A DNA stretch of 64,000 nt. It comes from JAEUIV01 sp033763795. Its GTDB lineage: Bacteria > Planctomycetota > Phycisphaerae > Phycisphaerales > UBA1924. Below are positions 34,358 to 42,451 of this stretch, piece by piece. Numbering within the stretch: position 1 is the first letter of the stretch; each line of letters opens with the position of its first letter. The notes below the pieces were generated by a model. The model made no database searches, was not told the origin of the DNA, and saw only the letters and a list, made by a program, of their open reading frames with translations. Where the stretch lies: assembly GCA_033763795.1 (NCBI GenBank), contig JANRJV010000055.1, positions 23,106 to 87,105 of the forward strand. Reading direction: 5' to 3'. Position numbers and translations under genes: made by a program.

Positions 34358-35182
34358 TCAGTTCCCCTGTCCCGGTTGGCGATCGACGAGCTTGGGCGCG
34401 TCCGGGGTTGCGTGCTGCTGGAGAAGGTGGAGTTCGGCGCGGCGGGCCTCGTCGAAATCGAGGGTGGCGAAGCCGATGACCGCGGACCATGCGGCGGCCA
34501 TGAGTGCAGCTCCGAGCGCGGTGCAGACGTATCCCCATCGGTTCTGGGCGCGCTGCGTGACGGTGAGGCCCCAGGTGATGGCTGCGGTCCACAGTCCGTT
34601 GGCGAGATGGAAGACCAGGAGCGAGACGCCGATCATGTAGAAGGCGGAGACGACAAAGCCCGGGACGGTCATGCCCGAGGTTGATCCCTGCAGGGCGGCG
34701 GCCATGGTGCTGGCGGCGAACTCGGCGGACCACTTTGTGCCGCCCGGGACGAGCCACGTCCATCCCCAGCGGAGGGTGGCGACGTGATAGAAGATGAAGA
34801 GGACGCCGACGTAGCCGCTGATTCGCTGGAGCGAGTATCGCCAGTTGGACTGCCACGGGTAGGCGGCGACGTTCGACTTGCCGGTGGTGGCGTAGTAGAC
34901 GCCCAGGATCGAGTGGAAGGCGATGGGGAGCCAGAGCCCGAAGATCTCGATGAGGATCAGGAAGGGCAGGCTGTGGATGAAGTTGACTTCGTGCTGGAAG
35001 GTTGCGGCGCCGGGGTGGACGGGGCCGTGCTTGTCGCCGTTGATCATGCCCCAGACGATGGAGGAGTTCGTCGTGAGGTGGACCATGACGAACGCGCCGA
35101 TGGGCATGAGGCCCGTGAGGCTGTGGAGCCTTCGGAGCAGGAAGTGGTGCCGCTCCATGAACGTCTGAGACTGGGCCGTCAC
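34358..35182 (-). CDS. sdhC: Succinate dehydrogenase cytochrome b subunit
   Basis: A 274-residue membrane anchor of complex II, of the b558 type in which one five-helix protein carries the haems and quinone site. Hydrophobic helices are visible at about residues 23-42, 68-92, 115-140, 180-205 and 220-245. Candidate haem-ligand histidines occur in RRLHSLTGL, HEVNFIHSLPF, FIFYHVATLRWGW and LLVFHLANGLW. The start is a GTG at 35182 with AAGGGG upstream; an in-frame ATG eight codons later is an alternative. It is followed almost without gap by sdhA, and the DUF1844 gene ends 44 bases upstream. Confidence 0.9.
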   Translation of the reverse strand: MTAQSQTFMERHHFLLRRLHSLTGLMPIGAFVMVHLTTNSSIVWGMINGDKHGPVHPGAATFQHEVNFIHSLPFLILIEIFGLWLPIAFHSILGVYYATTGKSNVAAYPWQSNWRYSLQRISGYVGVLFIFYHVATLRWGWTWLVPGGTKWSAEFAASTMAAALQGSTSGMTVPGFVVSAFYMIGVSLLVFHLANGLWTAAITWGLTVTQRAQNRWGYVCTALGAALMAAAWSAVIGFATLDFDEARRAELHLLQQHATPDAPKLVDRQPGQGN

Positions 35183-35226
35183 TCGATGTACCCCTTGAGA
35201 TCAAACCTGTCGTGAGCGAGAAGCGT

Positions 35227-35796
35227 TCAACTGAAGCGGAACATTTCCGGTCCTGAGCCGGCGCCCCCCGGCACCCCCGGCACCCCCGGCACTCCCGGAA
35301 CACCCGGGATGCCTGCGGCGCCCGCGATGCCTGCGGCACCGGGGATCCCCCCGGCTGCGCCCTGGGCGGCGGCCTGGCGTGCGACAACGCGGGTCAGGTC
35401 GACGAAGCGCTGGCGAAGCTCGTGGACTGTCTGTGTGAGTTCGCTGGACTCCTGAGCGGTGATGTTGCCCCTGGTCTTCTCTTCGAGGACGGCGACCAGA
35501 TCGATGTAGAACTGGGCCATCTCGGGGTCGAAGATCGCCTGCCCGGTGCGGCGGTCGGCCATGCCGCCCAGGTACATGAGGGCCTGGGTGACGAGCATCC
35601 CCACAAGTGACGAGAAATCCGCCGGGGGCAGCTCGCCCTGCCCGGCGGCGCCGGCCCCTCCCTTGGAGGCCTGCTGGGCGGCTTTCTGAGCCTCTTCGGC
35701 GGCCAGACGCTCCTTTTCGGCGTGCGCCTGGCTTTTCCAGTCGCTGTCGATGATGAGCTTGGGGGCTTCGCCGGGGTTTCCGGGCGTGTTGGACAT
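35227..35796 (-). CDS. DUF1844 protein with collagen-like tail
   Basis: A 189-residue protein. The central domain (residues about 55-125) matches DUF1844: FSSLVGMLVTQALMYLGG, DPEMAQFYIDLVAVLEEKTRGN and ELRQRFVDL. This helical domain of unknown function is found beside many different genes. The N-terminal 50 residues are charged and Ala-rich. The last 45 residues are a Gly-Ile-Pro-Gly and Val-Pro-Gly repeat (GIPG, GVPGVPGVPGVPGG), which resembles collagen triplets. It is probably the first gene of the sdh cluster, 44 bases before sdhC. Its role is unknown. Confidence 0.82.
   Translation of the reverse strand: MSNTPGNPGEAPKLIIDSDWKSQAHAEKERLAAEEAQKAAQQASKGGAGAAGQGELPPADFSSLVGMLVTQALMYLGGMADRRTGQAIFDPEMAQFYIDLVAVLEEKTRGNITAQESSELTQTVHELRQRFVDLTRVVARQAAAQGAAGGIPGAAGIAGAAGIPGVPGVPGVPGVPGGAGSGPEMFRFS
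35262..35306. repeat. Tandem 9-bp repeats encoding the VPG tail of the DUF1844 protein
   Basis: Five consecutive 9-base units (variants of GCACCCCCG on the plus strand) lie inside the 3' end of the DUF1844 gene and encode Gly-Val-Pro triplets. Such a repeat can change copy number by slippage. Confidence 0.75.
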
Positions 35797-35874
35797 GCGG
35801 AGGCTCCCTCAGGGGTTTTGACAGTCTAAGCGGCGCATGGCCCGGGAGCGAGCCCACGTTAGACTCGGCTCCCC

Positions 35875-37260
35875 ATGAGACCACGGATGGCTGGCGTGCG
35901 CACGGGGATCGCCTCGATACTGGGATGGATGGTTGTGCTGGCCGTTGCGCCCGGGTGCGGGTCGGGGGGCGGGGCGTCCAAAGATGGGCGGTCGGCGCTG
36001 ACGCCGGCGGACTTCGCGGCGGCGAGCGCGCCGGCGTCGCCGGAGCAGGGGGCGGCGCGTGAAGGTCCGGGGCCGCGGCGCGTGATCACATCGAGCGAGG
36101 CGCGGGAGGTTGAGGACGTGATCGTGCTGACGGGGGCGCCGGTGGCGCCGCCCGCGCCGGTGGTGCAGACGTCGACGGGGCCCGCGACGGCGGCGCCCGC
36201 ACCGGCGGAGGGGCCGGCGCCGGCGACGAGCCAGGAGCGTGCGCTGCAGGTGGATCAGCTGGTGGGGCAGATCAACGGCCGGCCGATCTATGCGGACGAG
36301 TTTTTCAGCCCGATGGACGAGCGGTTGCGGCGCGAGGCGGAGCGATTGCCCGCGCGGGAATGGATCGCGATGGCCCGCAAGGACATCGAGGGCGCGCTGT
36401 GGGACACGCTGCGCGACGAGCTGCTGCTGGCGGAGTTCGAGTCGGGGCTGAAGCCCGAGGAGCGGATGGGCGTGTTCGCGTTCATCGAGCAGGTGCGCAA
36501 GGACATCGTCTCGGGCAACCTCGGCAGCGAGGCGCTGGCGACGCAGCGGCTGCTGGAGACGGAGGATCTGGACCTACAGGCGAAGGTCGACGACGTGACG
36601 CAGCGGGAGTTCATCCGCTCTCAGCTGATCAAGGCGATCGGGAGCCGGGTGAGCATTTCGGGTCGGGATATCCAGCAGTACTACGACCAGAACCGGGCGG
36701 AGTTTTTCCCGCCTCCGGTGGCGCACTTCGTGATTCTGCGCGTGCCGCTGGGGGACGAGGCGCGCGTGGCGGAGGCGGAGACGGCGCTGTCGTCCGGGGA
36801 GAGCTTCGAGGCGGTGGCGGCGCGGCTGAGCACGTGGCGGCCCGACACCGGGAACGAGGCGAGGGTGACGCTCAAGTCTGTCGATGACCGCGAGACGCGG
36901 CGGTTCGGCCCGGATTCGCTGAATCAGGCGGCGCTGGCGCTCGCGCCGGGGCAGGTCTCGCCGCGGATCGATTTCGCGGGTCAGGCATCGCGCGGCGACG
37001 CGTACTGGATCAAGCTGGCGCGGATCGAGGAGCCGCCCGGCAAGTCGCTGTACGACGCGCAGACGCAGATCGAGCAGAAGCTGCGGGCGCGGCGGGCGCG
37101 CGAGGAGGAGACGCGGTACTTCACGCAGCTCTTTGCGCGCGGCAGCTTCAGCGACGTGCGAGAGATGACGCGGCGTCTGCTGGACTTCGCGGCCGAGCGG
37201 TACCTGGTGCTGCGCGAGCTGGGGCCCGAGCAGCCCGCGTCGTCGGTGGGAACTCCCTGA
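35875..37260 (+). CDS. Parvulin/SurA-like peptidyl-prolyl isomerase
   Basis: A 461-residue exported protein. The N-terminal hydrophobic signal ends in APGC (Cys about residue 26), a possible but imperfect lipobox. An Ala/Pro-rich linker runs to about residue 120. A SurA-type chaperone domain follows (QINGRPIYADEFFSP, ARKDIEGALWDTLRDELLLAEF, QREFIRSQLIKAIGSRVSISGRDIQQYYDQN). A PpiC-like parvulin domain covers about 280-390 (PPVAHFVILRVPLGDEARVAEAETALSSGESFEAVAARLS). This architecture assists folding of outer-membrane or secreted proteins. yraN follows after only two bases. It diverges from the DUF1844/sdh cluster. Confidence 0.82.
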   Translation: MRPRMAGVRTGIASILGWMVVLAVAPGCGSGGGASKDGRSALTPADFAAASAPASPEQGAAREGPGPRRVITSSEAREVEDVIVLTGAPVAPPAPVVQTSTGPATAAPAPAEGPAPATSQERALQVDQLVGQINGRPIYADEFFSPMDERLRREAERLPAREWIAMARKDIEGALWDTLRDELLLAEFESGLKPEERMGVFAFIEQVRKDIVSGNLGSEALATQRLLETEDLDLQAKVDDVTQREFIRSQLIKAIGSRVSISGRDIQQYYDQNRAEFFPPPVAHFVILRVPLGDEARVAEAETALSSGESFEAVAARLSTWRPDTGNEARVTLKSVDDRETRRFGPDSLNQAALALAPGQVSPRIDFAGQASRGDAYWIKLARIEEPPGKSLYDAQTQIEQKLRARRAREEETRYFTQLFARGSFSDVREMTRRLLDFAAERYLVLRELGPEQPASSVGTP

Positions 37261-37262
37261 GA

Positions 37263-37688
37263 ATGCTGGGCGGGGCGCTGCGCTGGTGGCGGCGGCGGGT
37301 GGCGTCGCGGCGCTCGTCGCTGGGCCGGGCGGGCGAGCGGATCGCGGCGGGATATCTGCGGCGGCGGGGCTTTCGCGTGCTGGGGCGGAACGTCCGCGTG
37401 CGCGCGGGTGGGGGCGAGGCGGACCTTGTGTGCCTGGCGCCCGACCGTCGGACGATCGTGCTGGTCGAGGTCAAGACGCGGTCGGCTCAGGCTGCGAGCG
37501 CGGGGCGTTTCGAGCCCGAGCTTGCGATCGATGCGCGCAAGCGGCGGGCGATGCTCGCCGCGGGGCGGGCGCTGGCCACGCGTCACGGCTGGCGCGACCG
37601 GCCGGTCCGGCTGGACGTGATCGCGGTGCGGTACGACGAGTCGGGCCGGCACGAGGTGCGGCATCACGTGTCGGCCGTGCATGGGTAG
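37263..37688 (+). CDS. yraN: YraN/UPF0102 family endonuclease-like protein
   Basis: A 141-residue member of the UPF0102 (YraN) family, a small PD-(D/E)XK nuclease-like fold. The conserved core is visible: LGRAGERIAAGYLRRRGFRVLGRNVR near residues 20-45, then GEADLVCLAPDRRTIVLVEVKTRS (around 50-74), which holds the Asp and the ExK pair of the putative active site. A FEPELAIDARKRRAM segment is also typical. The N-terminal 18 residues are Arg/Trp-rich. It is probably co-transcribed with the PPIase gene two bases upstream. Function in the cell is not settled. Confidence 0.88.
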   Translation: MLGGALRWWRRRVASRRSSLGRAGERIAAGYLRRRGFRVLGRNVRVRAGGGEADLVCLAPDRRTIVLVEVKTRSAQAASAGRFEPELAIDARKRRAMLAAGRALATRHGWRDRPVRLDVIAVRYDESGRHEVRHHVSAVHG

Positions 37689-37708
37689 AGCCGCGGGAGC
37701 GGCGCGGT

Positions 37709-39367
37709 TCAGGTGACGGCGCGGACGGTGGGTCGGCGGCCCAGGGCGGCGCGTTCGGTGAGGCCGCGGGCGGTCTCGGGGGTGCGGCTGGGGTCGATGC
37801 GGACGGGCAGGATGAGGCTGAACATGGAACCTCGTCCGATCTCGCTGACGAGCTGGATCTCGCCCTGGAGGAGCTCGGCGAACTCGCGGGCGATGGCGAG
37901 GCCCAGCCCCGTGCCCTGGTGCTCGCGGGTGTGGCTGCCGTCGATCTGGCTGAACTTCTCGAAGATGTATGCGTGCTGGGAGTGCGGGATGCCCGGCCCG
38001 GTGTCGAGGACGCTGACGCGCACACGCTGCACGCCGTCCACTCCCTGGAGCTTTTCGGCGCGGAGGATGACGTCGCCCCCCTCGGGGGTGAACTTCACGG
38101 CGTTGGAGAGGAAGTTGAAGAGGACTTGCTGGAACTTCTGCTGGTCGCTCTCGATGACGGGGAGGTCGGCCTCGCGGGCGTCGGTCGCCCAGGCGGAGCC
38201 CGACTGGAGCTGGAGCGACAGGCGGAGCCCCTTGCGATCGGCGAGGGGCCTGATGAGTGCCATCAGGGCTTCGCAGGTCTCGCCCACGTTGACGGTCTGG
38301 ACGTGCAGATCGATTCGTCCGGCCTCGATCTTCGCCATGGCGAGGAGGTCGTTGATCATCTCCAGCAGGGTTCGGCCGGCGCCGACGATGTTGTCGAGGT
38401 AGCGGCGGCGCTTTTTGAGCATGGCGAGGTCCGCGGAGGGCTGCTCCTCGTCCTGGGCGGCGATGTCCTGCAGGATCTCTGCGAAGCCGATGATCGAGTT
38501 GAGGGGCGTGCGGAGCTCGTGGCTGACTCGCGCGAGGAACTCGCCCTTGAGTCGGGCGGCGTCGAAGAGGGCGGTGTTGCGTTCGGCGAGCTCGTGGAGG
38601 CGCATGTCGAGGCTGGTGTTGATGCCGCGGAGGAGGGTCTGCTGCTCTTCGAGGTTGGCGAGCATGGAGTTGAAGGCGGCGGAGAGCTGCTCGAACTCGT
38701 CGCCCGTGCGGACGTCCGAGCGGGTGCTGAGCTCGCCCGCGCGGACGCGTTCGGCGGTTTCGCGGAGCGAGCGGACGGGGCTGAGGACGAGCTTCGTGAG
38801 GATGAGGTAGAAGACGAGGACGGCGAGCGACCCCGCGAAGACTCCCGCGACGAGCAGGAAGGCGCGCTGGGCGAGCAGCTCCGAGGCGACGGTGGCGGAG
38901 CGGCGCTCCACGACGATGACGGCCTGCGGGGTGTCGTCGCCGCCCCGGACGACGGCGGCGTAGCGGTAGATGCGGTCCTCGCCGTCCCAGATTGCTTCGA
39001 CGTATTCCCGGCGGCGGCCCTGCTCTCCCGGGGCGCCGGTCTTGAGCCTCTGGTGCGCGTTGGCGAGGAAGCCCTCGCGGAACTGCGTGCCGTTCCACTG
39101 CTCGATGGGCCAGAGCCGGATGCGGAGGTTGCGGGCGAGGGTTTCCTCGGGTTCGCCGGGGCCCGCGCGGAAGGGGTTGGAGGCCTCGGAGAGGAGGGGG
39201 TTGTCGGCCCAGAGCTCGGCGACCTGGCGGGACGTTTCAAGCTGGGCGTCGTCGAGGATCCTGGGCAGCTTGAGCCAGGGCCACACCAGTGCCGAGGCGA
39301 CGATCAGGACGACCGCGGCCCCGAAGACGAGTTGGCATTTGTTCGCGAGCGAGATGCCGCGCCACAT
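37709..39367 (-). CDS. Membrane sensor histidine kinase
   Basis: A 552-residue sensor kinase. A membrane helix lies at residues 9-30 (KCQLVFGAAVVLIVASALVW) and another near 170-192 (AFLLVAGVFAGSLAVLVFYLIL), with a periplasmic sensor of about 140 residues between. A HAMP domain follows (LVLSPVRSLRETAERVRAGELSTR), then a HisKA domain with the phospho-accepting His near 282 (ARVSHELRTPLNSIIGFAEIL). The ATPase domain has NFLSNAVKFTPEGG, VLDTGPGI and HQGTGLGLAIAREF. All catalytic motifs are intact. No response regulator lies beside it, so it is an orphan kinase in this window. It converges on yraN. Confidence 0.92.
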   Translation of the reverse strand: MWRGISLANKCQLVFGAAVVLIVASALVWPWLKLPRILDDAQLETSRQVAELWADNPLLSEASNPFRAGPGEPEETLARNLRIRLWPIEQWNGTQFREGFLANAHQRLKTGAPGEQGRRREYVEAIWDGEDRIYRYAAVVRGGDDTPQAVIVVERRSATVASELLAQRAFLLVAGVFAGSLAVLVFYLILTKLVLSPVRSLRETAERVRAGELSTRSDVRTGDEFEQLSAAFNSMLANLEEQQTLLRGINTSLDMRLHELAERNTALFDAARLKGEFLARVSHELRTPLNSIIGFAEILQDIAAQDEEQPSADLAMLKKRRRYLDNIVGAGRTLLEMINDLLAMAKIEAGRIDLHVQTVNVGETCEALMALIRPLADRKGLRLSLQLQSGSAWATDAREADLPVIESDQQKFQQVLFNFLSNAVKFTPEGGDVILRAEKLQGVDGVQRVRVSVLDTGPGIPHSQHAYIFEKFSQIDGSHTREHQGTGLGLAIAREFAELLQGEIQLVSEIGRGSMFSLILPVRIDPSRTPETARGLTERAALGRRPTVRAVT

Positions 39368-39750
39368 GCCCGGAGTTTAGTGGGGCGATCGGCGGGCGGG
39401 CTCGCGGGCGGTCGTCGGGCGGATTTTCTCGGAATTGTTCGGGCGCTCGCTTGCACGGGCGGGGCGCAGATCCGAGGTTTGAGTTGTCCGTCGGAAATCC
39501 GCTCCGACGGTCGAAGCGACGCAGGGAAGTCTCACGGGGCTTCCGGACGATCGTGGGGTGACCGGAGCCGAGAGTCGCCAAGGGAGGGGAACCCGGGCGG
39601 CTTCTGGGCGGGGCACAGTCGAATCGGGCACGGACGGACAGGCCTCCGCTCGTGCCCGGTTCGGCTTTTTGGGGTGGCGATGCGGCGCGGTGGGCGCGCG
39701 GGGGCCGCGCGAGTTTCGCGCGCGGGGGTCGCGGGTCGGGGCCCGTGTGA
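39368..39750. other. Gene-free 383-base region between sensor kinase and citrate synthase
   Basis: No protein gene is credible here. The stretch holds two strong hairpins: CGTCGGA / TCCGACG at 39490-39510, and the long terminator-like stem at 39620-39663 with a T-run on the plus strand. Because no annotated plus-strand gene ends nearby, a small plus-strand RNA is possible. The promoter of the sensor kinase gene should also lie here on the minus strand. Confidence 0.4.
39620..39670 (+). terminator. Strong terminator-like hairpin on the plus strand
   Basis: Arms CGAATCGGGCACG (39620-39632) and CGTGCCCGGTTCG (39651-39663) pair over 13 bp with a single G-T pair and an 18-base loop, followed by GCTTTTT on the plus strand. 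On the minus strand no T-run follows, so it does not look like the citrate synthase terminator. Confidence 0.5.
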
Positions 39751-40887
39751 TCAGCGCTGAGCGATGGGGACGTAGCGCTGCTCGTGCGGGCCCACGTACT
39801 CGGCGTCGGGGCGGAAGAGGCGGTTGTCGGCGAGCTGCTCGAGCACGTGACCGGCCCAGCCGCTGATGCGCGACATGGCGAACATGGGTGTGAACAGGTC
39901 GAGCTTGAGCCCGATGCAGTGATAGGTCGTGGCGGAGTAGAAGTCGACGTTGGGATAGATGCCCTTGGCGGCCTTCTCGCGGAGCATAACCTGCTCGATG
40001 CGGGCGCTCTTTTCGTAGAGCTCCTGGTTTCCGGTGTCGGTGGCGAGCTGCTTGGCGAGGGTCTTGAGGTAGGTGGCGCGGGGGTCGTATGCCTTGTAGA
40101 CGCGGTGGCCGAAGCCGGGGATCTTGGCCTTTGAGTTGAGCTTGTCGACGACGGTCTTCTCGGCGGCGTCGGGGCTGGGGATGGCGCCGAGCATCTTCAT
40201 GACATCCTCGTTGGCGCCGCCGTGGAGCGGGCCGCGGAGCGATCCGATGGCGCCTGTGATGGCGGAGTACATGTCGCTCTGGGTGCTGGCGATGACGCGG
40301 GCGGTGAAGGTGGAGTTGTTGAGCCCGTGATCGGCGTGGAGGATCATGCAGGCGTCGAAGGCGCGTTCCATGGTGGGGGTGGGCTTCTCGCCGTTGAGCA
40401 TGTAGAGGAAGTTGGCAGCGAAGGAGAGGTTGGGGTCCGGGTGGATGAGCGGGAGGCCGCGGCGGTAGCGGTCGAAGTAGGCGATGAGCGTGGGGGTGCG
40501 GGCCATGATGTTCAGGGCCTTGTCGCGGAGCGAGGGGAGGTCGATGGCGTTGGGGTCGCGATCGTGGAGGGAGAGAGCCGAGACCATGGTGCGCAGCATG
40601 TGCATGGGCTGCGCGTCCTTGGGGAGGTTGGTGAGCCGGCCCTGCATGCCCTCGGGGAGCTCGTAGCGGGAGCGGAGGTCGCGGCTGAAGGCGTCGAGCT
40701 CCGAGCGGGTGGGGAGCCGGAGATTCCAGAGAAGAGAGACGGTCTCTTCGAAGCTGGAGTGGCGTGCGAGATCGTCGATCGCGATCCCGACGTACTCGAG
40801 CACGCCCTTCTCGCCGTCGATGAACGAGAGCTTGGTTTCCGCTGCAACGATCCCTTCGAGGCCTTTGGAGATCATCGTCGAGGGCAT
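39751..40887 (-). CDS. gltA: Citrate synthase
   Basis: A 378-residue citrate synthase, condensing acetyl-CoA and oxaloacetate in the first TCA-cycle step. Active-site segments are present: HADHGLNNSTFTARVIAST with the first His, SLRGPLHGGANEDVMKML with the second, GFGHRVYKAYDPRA, and NVDFYSATTYHCIGL with the catalytic Asp near residue 318. The short length and these motifs fit the type I (Gram-positive/archaeal-like) dimeric enzyme. I chose ATG 40887; an upstream in-frame start would add residues of random character. A TTGCTG-N17-TATAGT promoter lies about 160 bases upstream, giving a long leader. Confidence 0.93.
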   Translation of the reverse strand: MPSTMISKGLEGIVAAETKLSFIDGEKGVLEYVGIAIDDLARHSSFEETVSLLWNLRLPTRSELDAFSRDLRSRYELPEGMQGRLTNLPKDAQPMHMLRTMVSALSLHDRDPNAIDLPSLRDKALNIMARTPTLIAYFDRYRRGLPLIHPDPNLSFAANFLYMLNGEKPTPTMERAFDACMILHADHGLNNSTFTARVIASTQSDMYSAITGAIGSLRGPLHGGANEDVMKMLGAIPSPDAAEKTVVDKLNSKAKIPGFGHRVYKAYDPRATYLKTLAKQLATDTGNQELYEKSARIEQVMLREKAAKGIYPNVDFYSATTYHCIGLKLDLFTPMFAMSRISGWAGHVLEQLADNRLFRPDAEYVGPHEQRYVPIAQR

Positions 40888-41045
40888 GAATCTTCTCGCT
40901 CTGCCCTTTGAGGGGGCGATGGGGGCGGGTGCACGGTGCGTCAGCGATCCGGGATTCAATCCGGACGAGGAGGCCCGGCGGATTCGCCTGCTTGCCTGAG
41001 ATCGGCGGAGCGGGTTCCGCGGGCGTGCCCCGTGCGGGAAGAACG

Positions 41046-41074
41046 ACTATAGGATCGGGGGGCACCCCCAGCAA
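41046..41074 (-). promoter_or_regulatory. Candidate promoter of citrate synthase
   Basis: The minus strand has TTGCTG (41074-41069), a 17-base spacer and TATAGT (41051-41046). Transcription would start near 41039 and leave a leader of about 150 bases before the ATG at 40887. Confidence 0.45.
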
Positions 41075-41134
41075 GACGAGCGGTCGCGTCCGGCGGGGCT
41101 GAGCCGGGCGGCTCGGCGCGGGTAGGCTCGCGCC

Positions 41135-42445
41135 ATGGCTACAGGCTCGCGGTCGGAAGAGATCGAGTATGTCGCGGGTCGGCTGCTGATCGATCCTGCG
41201 CGGCCGCCCGAGCCCGGGTGGCTGCGGATCGCGGGCGGGCGGATCGTCGACATGGGGTTCGCGGACCTTCCTCCGTCGGGGCCGCCGGATCTGGGCGGCG
41301 CGGACCGCGTGATCTCGCCCGCGTTCATTGATGCCCATCTTCACATTCCGCAGATCGACGCGGTGGGCTGCGACGGCTTGCCGTTGCTGGAGTGGCTCGA
41401 TCGGGTCGTGTTCCCGTCGGAAGCGTGGTGGGGGAGGGGTCGGGCGCTGCATGATGCGCGCACGGCGGCGCGGCGGATGGCCAGGGAGGGAACGGTCGGC
41501 GCGGCGGTGTACCTGAGCAGTCATCCGGATGCGAGCGCGGAGGCGCTGGGACTGCTGGCGCGGCTGCCCATGCGCTGGCTTGCCGGGCGGGTGGCGATGG
41601 ACCGCCGCGCGCCGGAGGCGCTCATCGAGCCGGACCGTGCGCGCGCGGCCCGTCGGCCGGTTCCGTCGGTGGGCGCGGCGCGACCCGCGGAGGCGGGGCG
41701 GCTGACGGTGTCGCTCAACCCCCGGTTTGCGGTCAGTTGCAGCGATGAACTGCTGGCGGAGGTGGGCTGGGCGGTGCGCGACGGGGCGGCGCGCGGGGCC
41801 ACGCCCTGGGTGCAGACGCATGTGTCTGAGGCGGTCGAGGAATGCCGATTGGTCGCGGAGCTGTTCCCGGATTCGGCCAGCTACACGGACGTGTACGACC
41901 GGTTCGGGCTGCTGACGGAGCGGACCCTGCTGGCTCACGGCGTGCATCTGAGCGAGGCGGAGCTTCGGCTCATCGCGCGGCGGGGGTCCGTGCTGGTCCA
42001 TTGCCCGACGGCGAACACTTTTCTGCGCGCGGGGATGTTCGACCTCGGTGCGGCGCGGCGGGCGGGCGTGCGGCTGGCGCTGGGGAGCGATGTGGCGGGC
42101 GGCCCGGACGTGGCCATGCCCCGGGTCGCTCGGGGCATGATCGAGGTCGCCAAGGCGCGTGCGATGGCGGGGCTGGAGGCGGAGATTCCGCGGCCCGCGG
42201 AGGCGTGGCGGATGATCACGCGGGGCAACGCCGACGCGCTGGGGTGGTCTGACGGGGGCAGGCTGGAGGTGGGGGCGGCGGCTGACCTGCTGGTGCTCGC
42301 GCCCCCCGCGTCGTGGCTGGACGAACACCTGATAGGCCGGCTGATCTACAACTGGACGAGCGACCTGATCGAGGCCCGCGTGTTCGCGGGCAGGCGTGTC
42401 GATCCGGCTAGGATCGCGGACGGGCCCCCCGCCGCAGGGATGTGA
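41135..42445 (+). CDS. guaD: Guanine deaminase
   Basis: A 436-residue amidohydrolase, most like guanine deaminase (guanine to xanthine plus ammonia). Diagnostic segments are the zinc-binding SPAFIDAHLHIPQIDAVG near residue 66, followed by LLEWLDRVVFPSEAWW. Later come TPWVQTHVSEAVEECRLVAELFP, YTDVYDRFGLLTERTLLAHGVHLSE, the HCPTANTFLRAGMFDL motif, and LGSDVAGGPD with the catalytic Asp near 314. The length suits the family. It is the first of three closely spaced plus-strand genes, 6 bases before a rhomboid protease. A chlorohydrolase-type relative with another substrate is the main alternative. Confidence 0.88.
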   Translation: MATGSRSEEIEYVAGRLLIDPARPPEPGWLRIAGGRIVDMGFADLPPSGPPDLGGADRVISPAFIDAHLHIPQIDAVGCDGLPLLEWLDRVVFPSEAWWGRGRALHDARTAARRMAREGTVGAAVYLSSHPDASAEALGLLARLPMRWLAGRVAMDRRAPEALIEPDRARAARRPVPSVGAARPAEAGRLTVSLNPRFAVSCSDELLAEVGWAVRDGAARGATPWVQTHVSEAVEECRLVAELFPDSASYTDVYDRFGLLTERTLLAHGVHLSEAELRLIARRGSVLVHCPTANTFLRAGMFDLGAARRAGVRLALGSDVAGGPDVAMPRVARGMIEVAKARAMAGLEAEIPRPAEAWRMITRGNADALGWSDGGRLEVGAAADLLVLAPPASWLDEHLIGRLIYNWTSDLIEARVFAGRRVDPARIADGPPAAGM

Positions 42446-42451
42446 CGACGC

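Noticed and set aside
35262..35306. Short tandem repeat as a possible CRISPR or regulatory array
   Set aside because: The 9-bp units are in frame inside the DUF1844 gene and encode Val-Pro-Gly triplets; there are no spacers.
34355..35387. Upstream extension of the sdhA frame through sdhC
   Set aside because: The extra 340 residues are Arg/His/Pro-rich shadow of sdhC. The true N-terminus is the FAD-binding motif just after the ATG at 34355.
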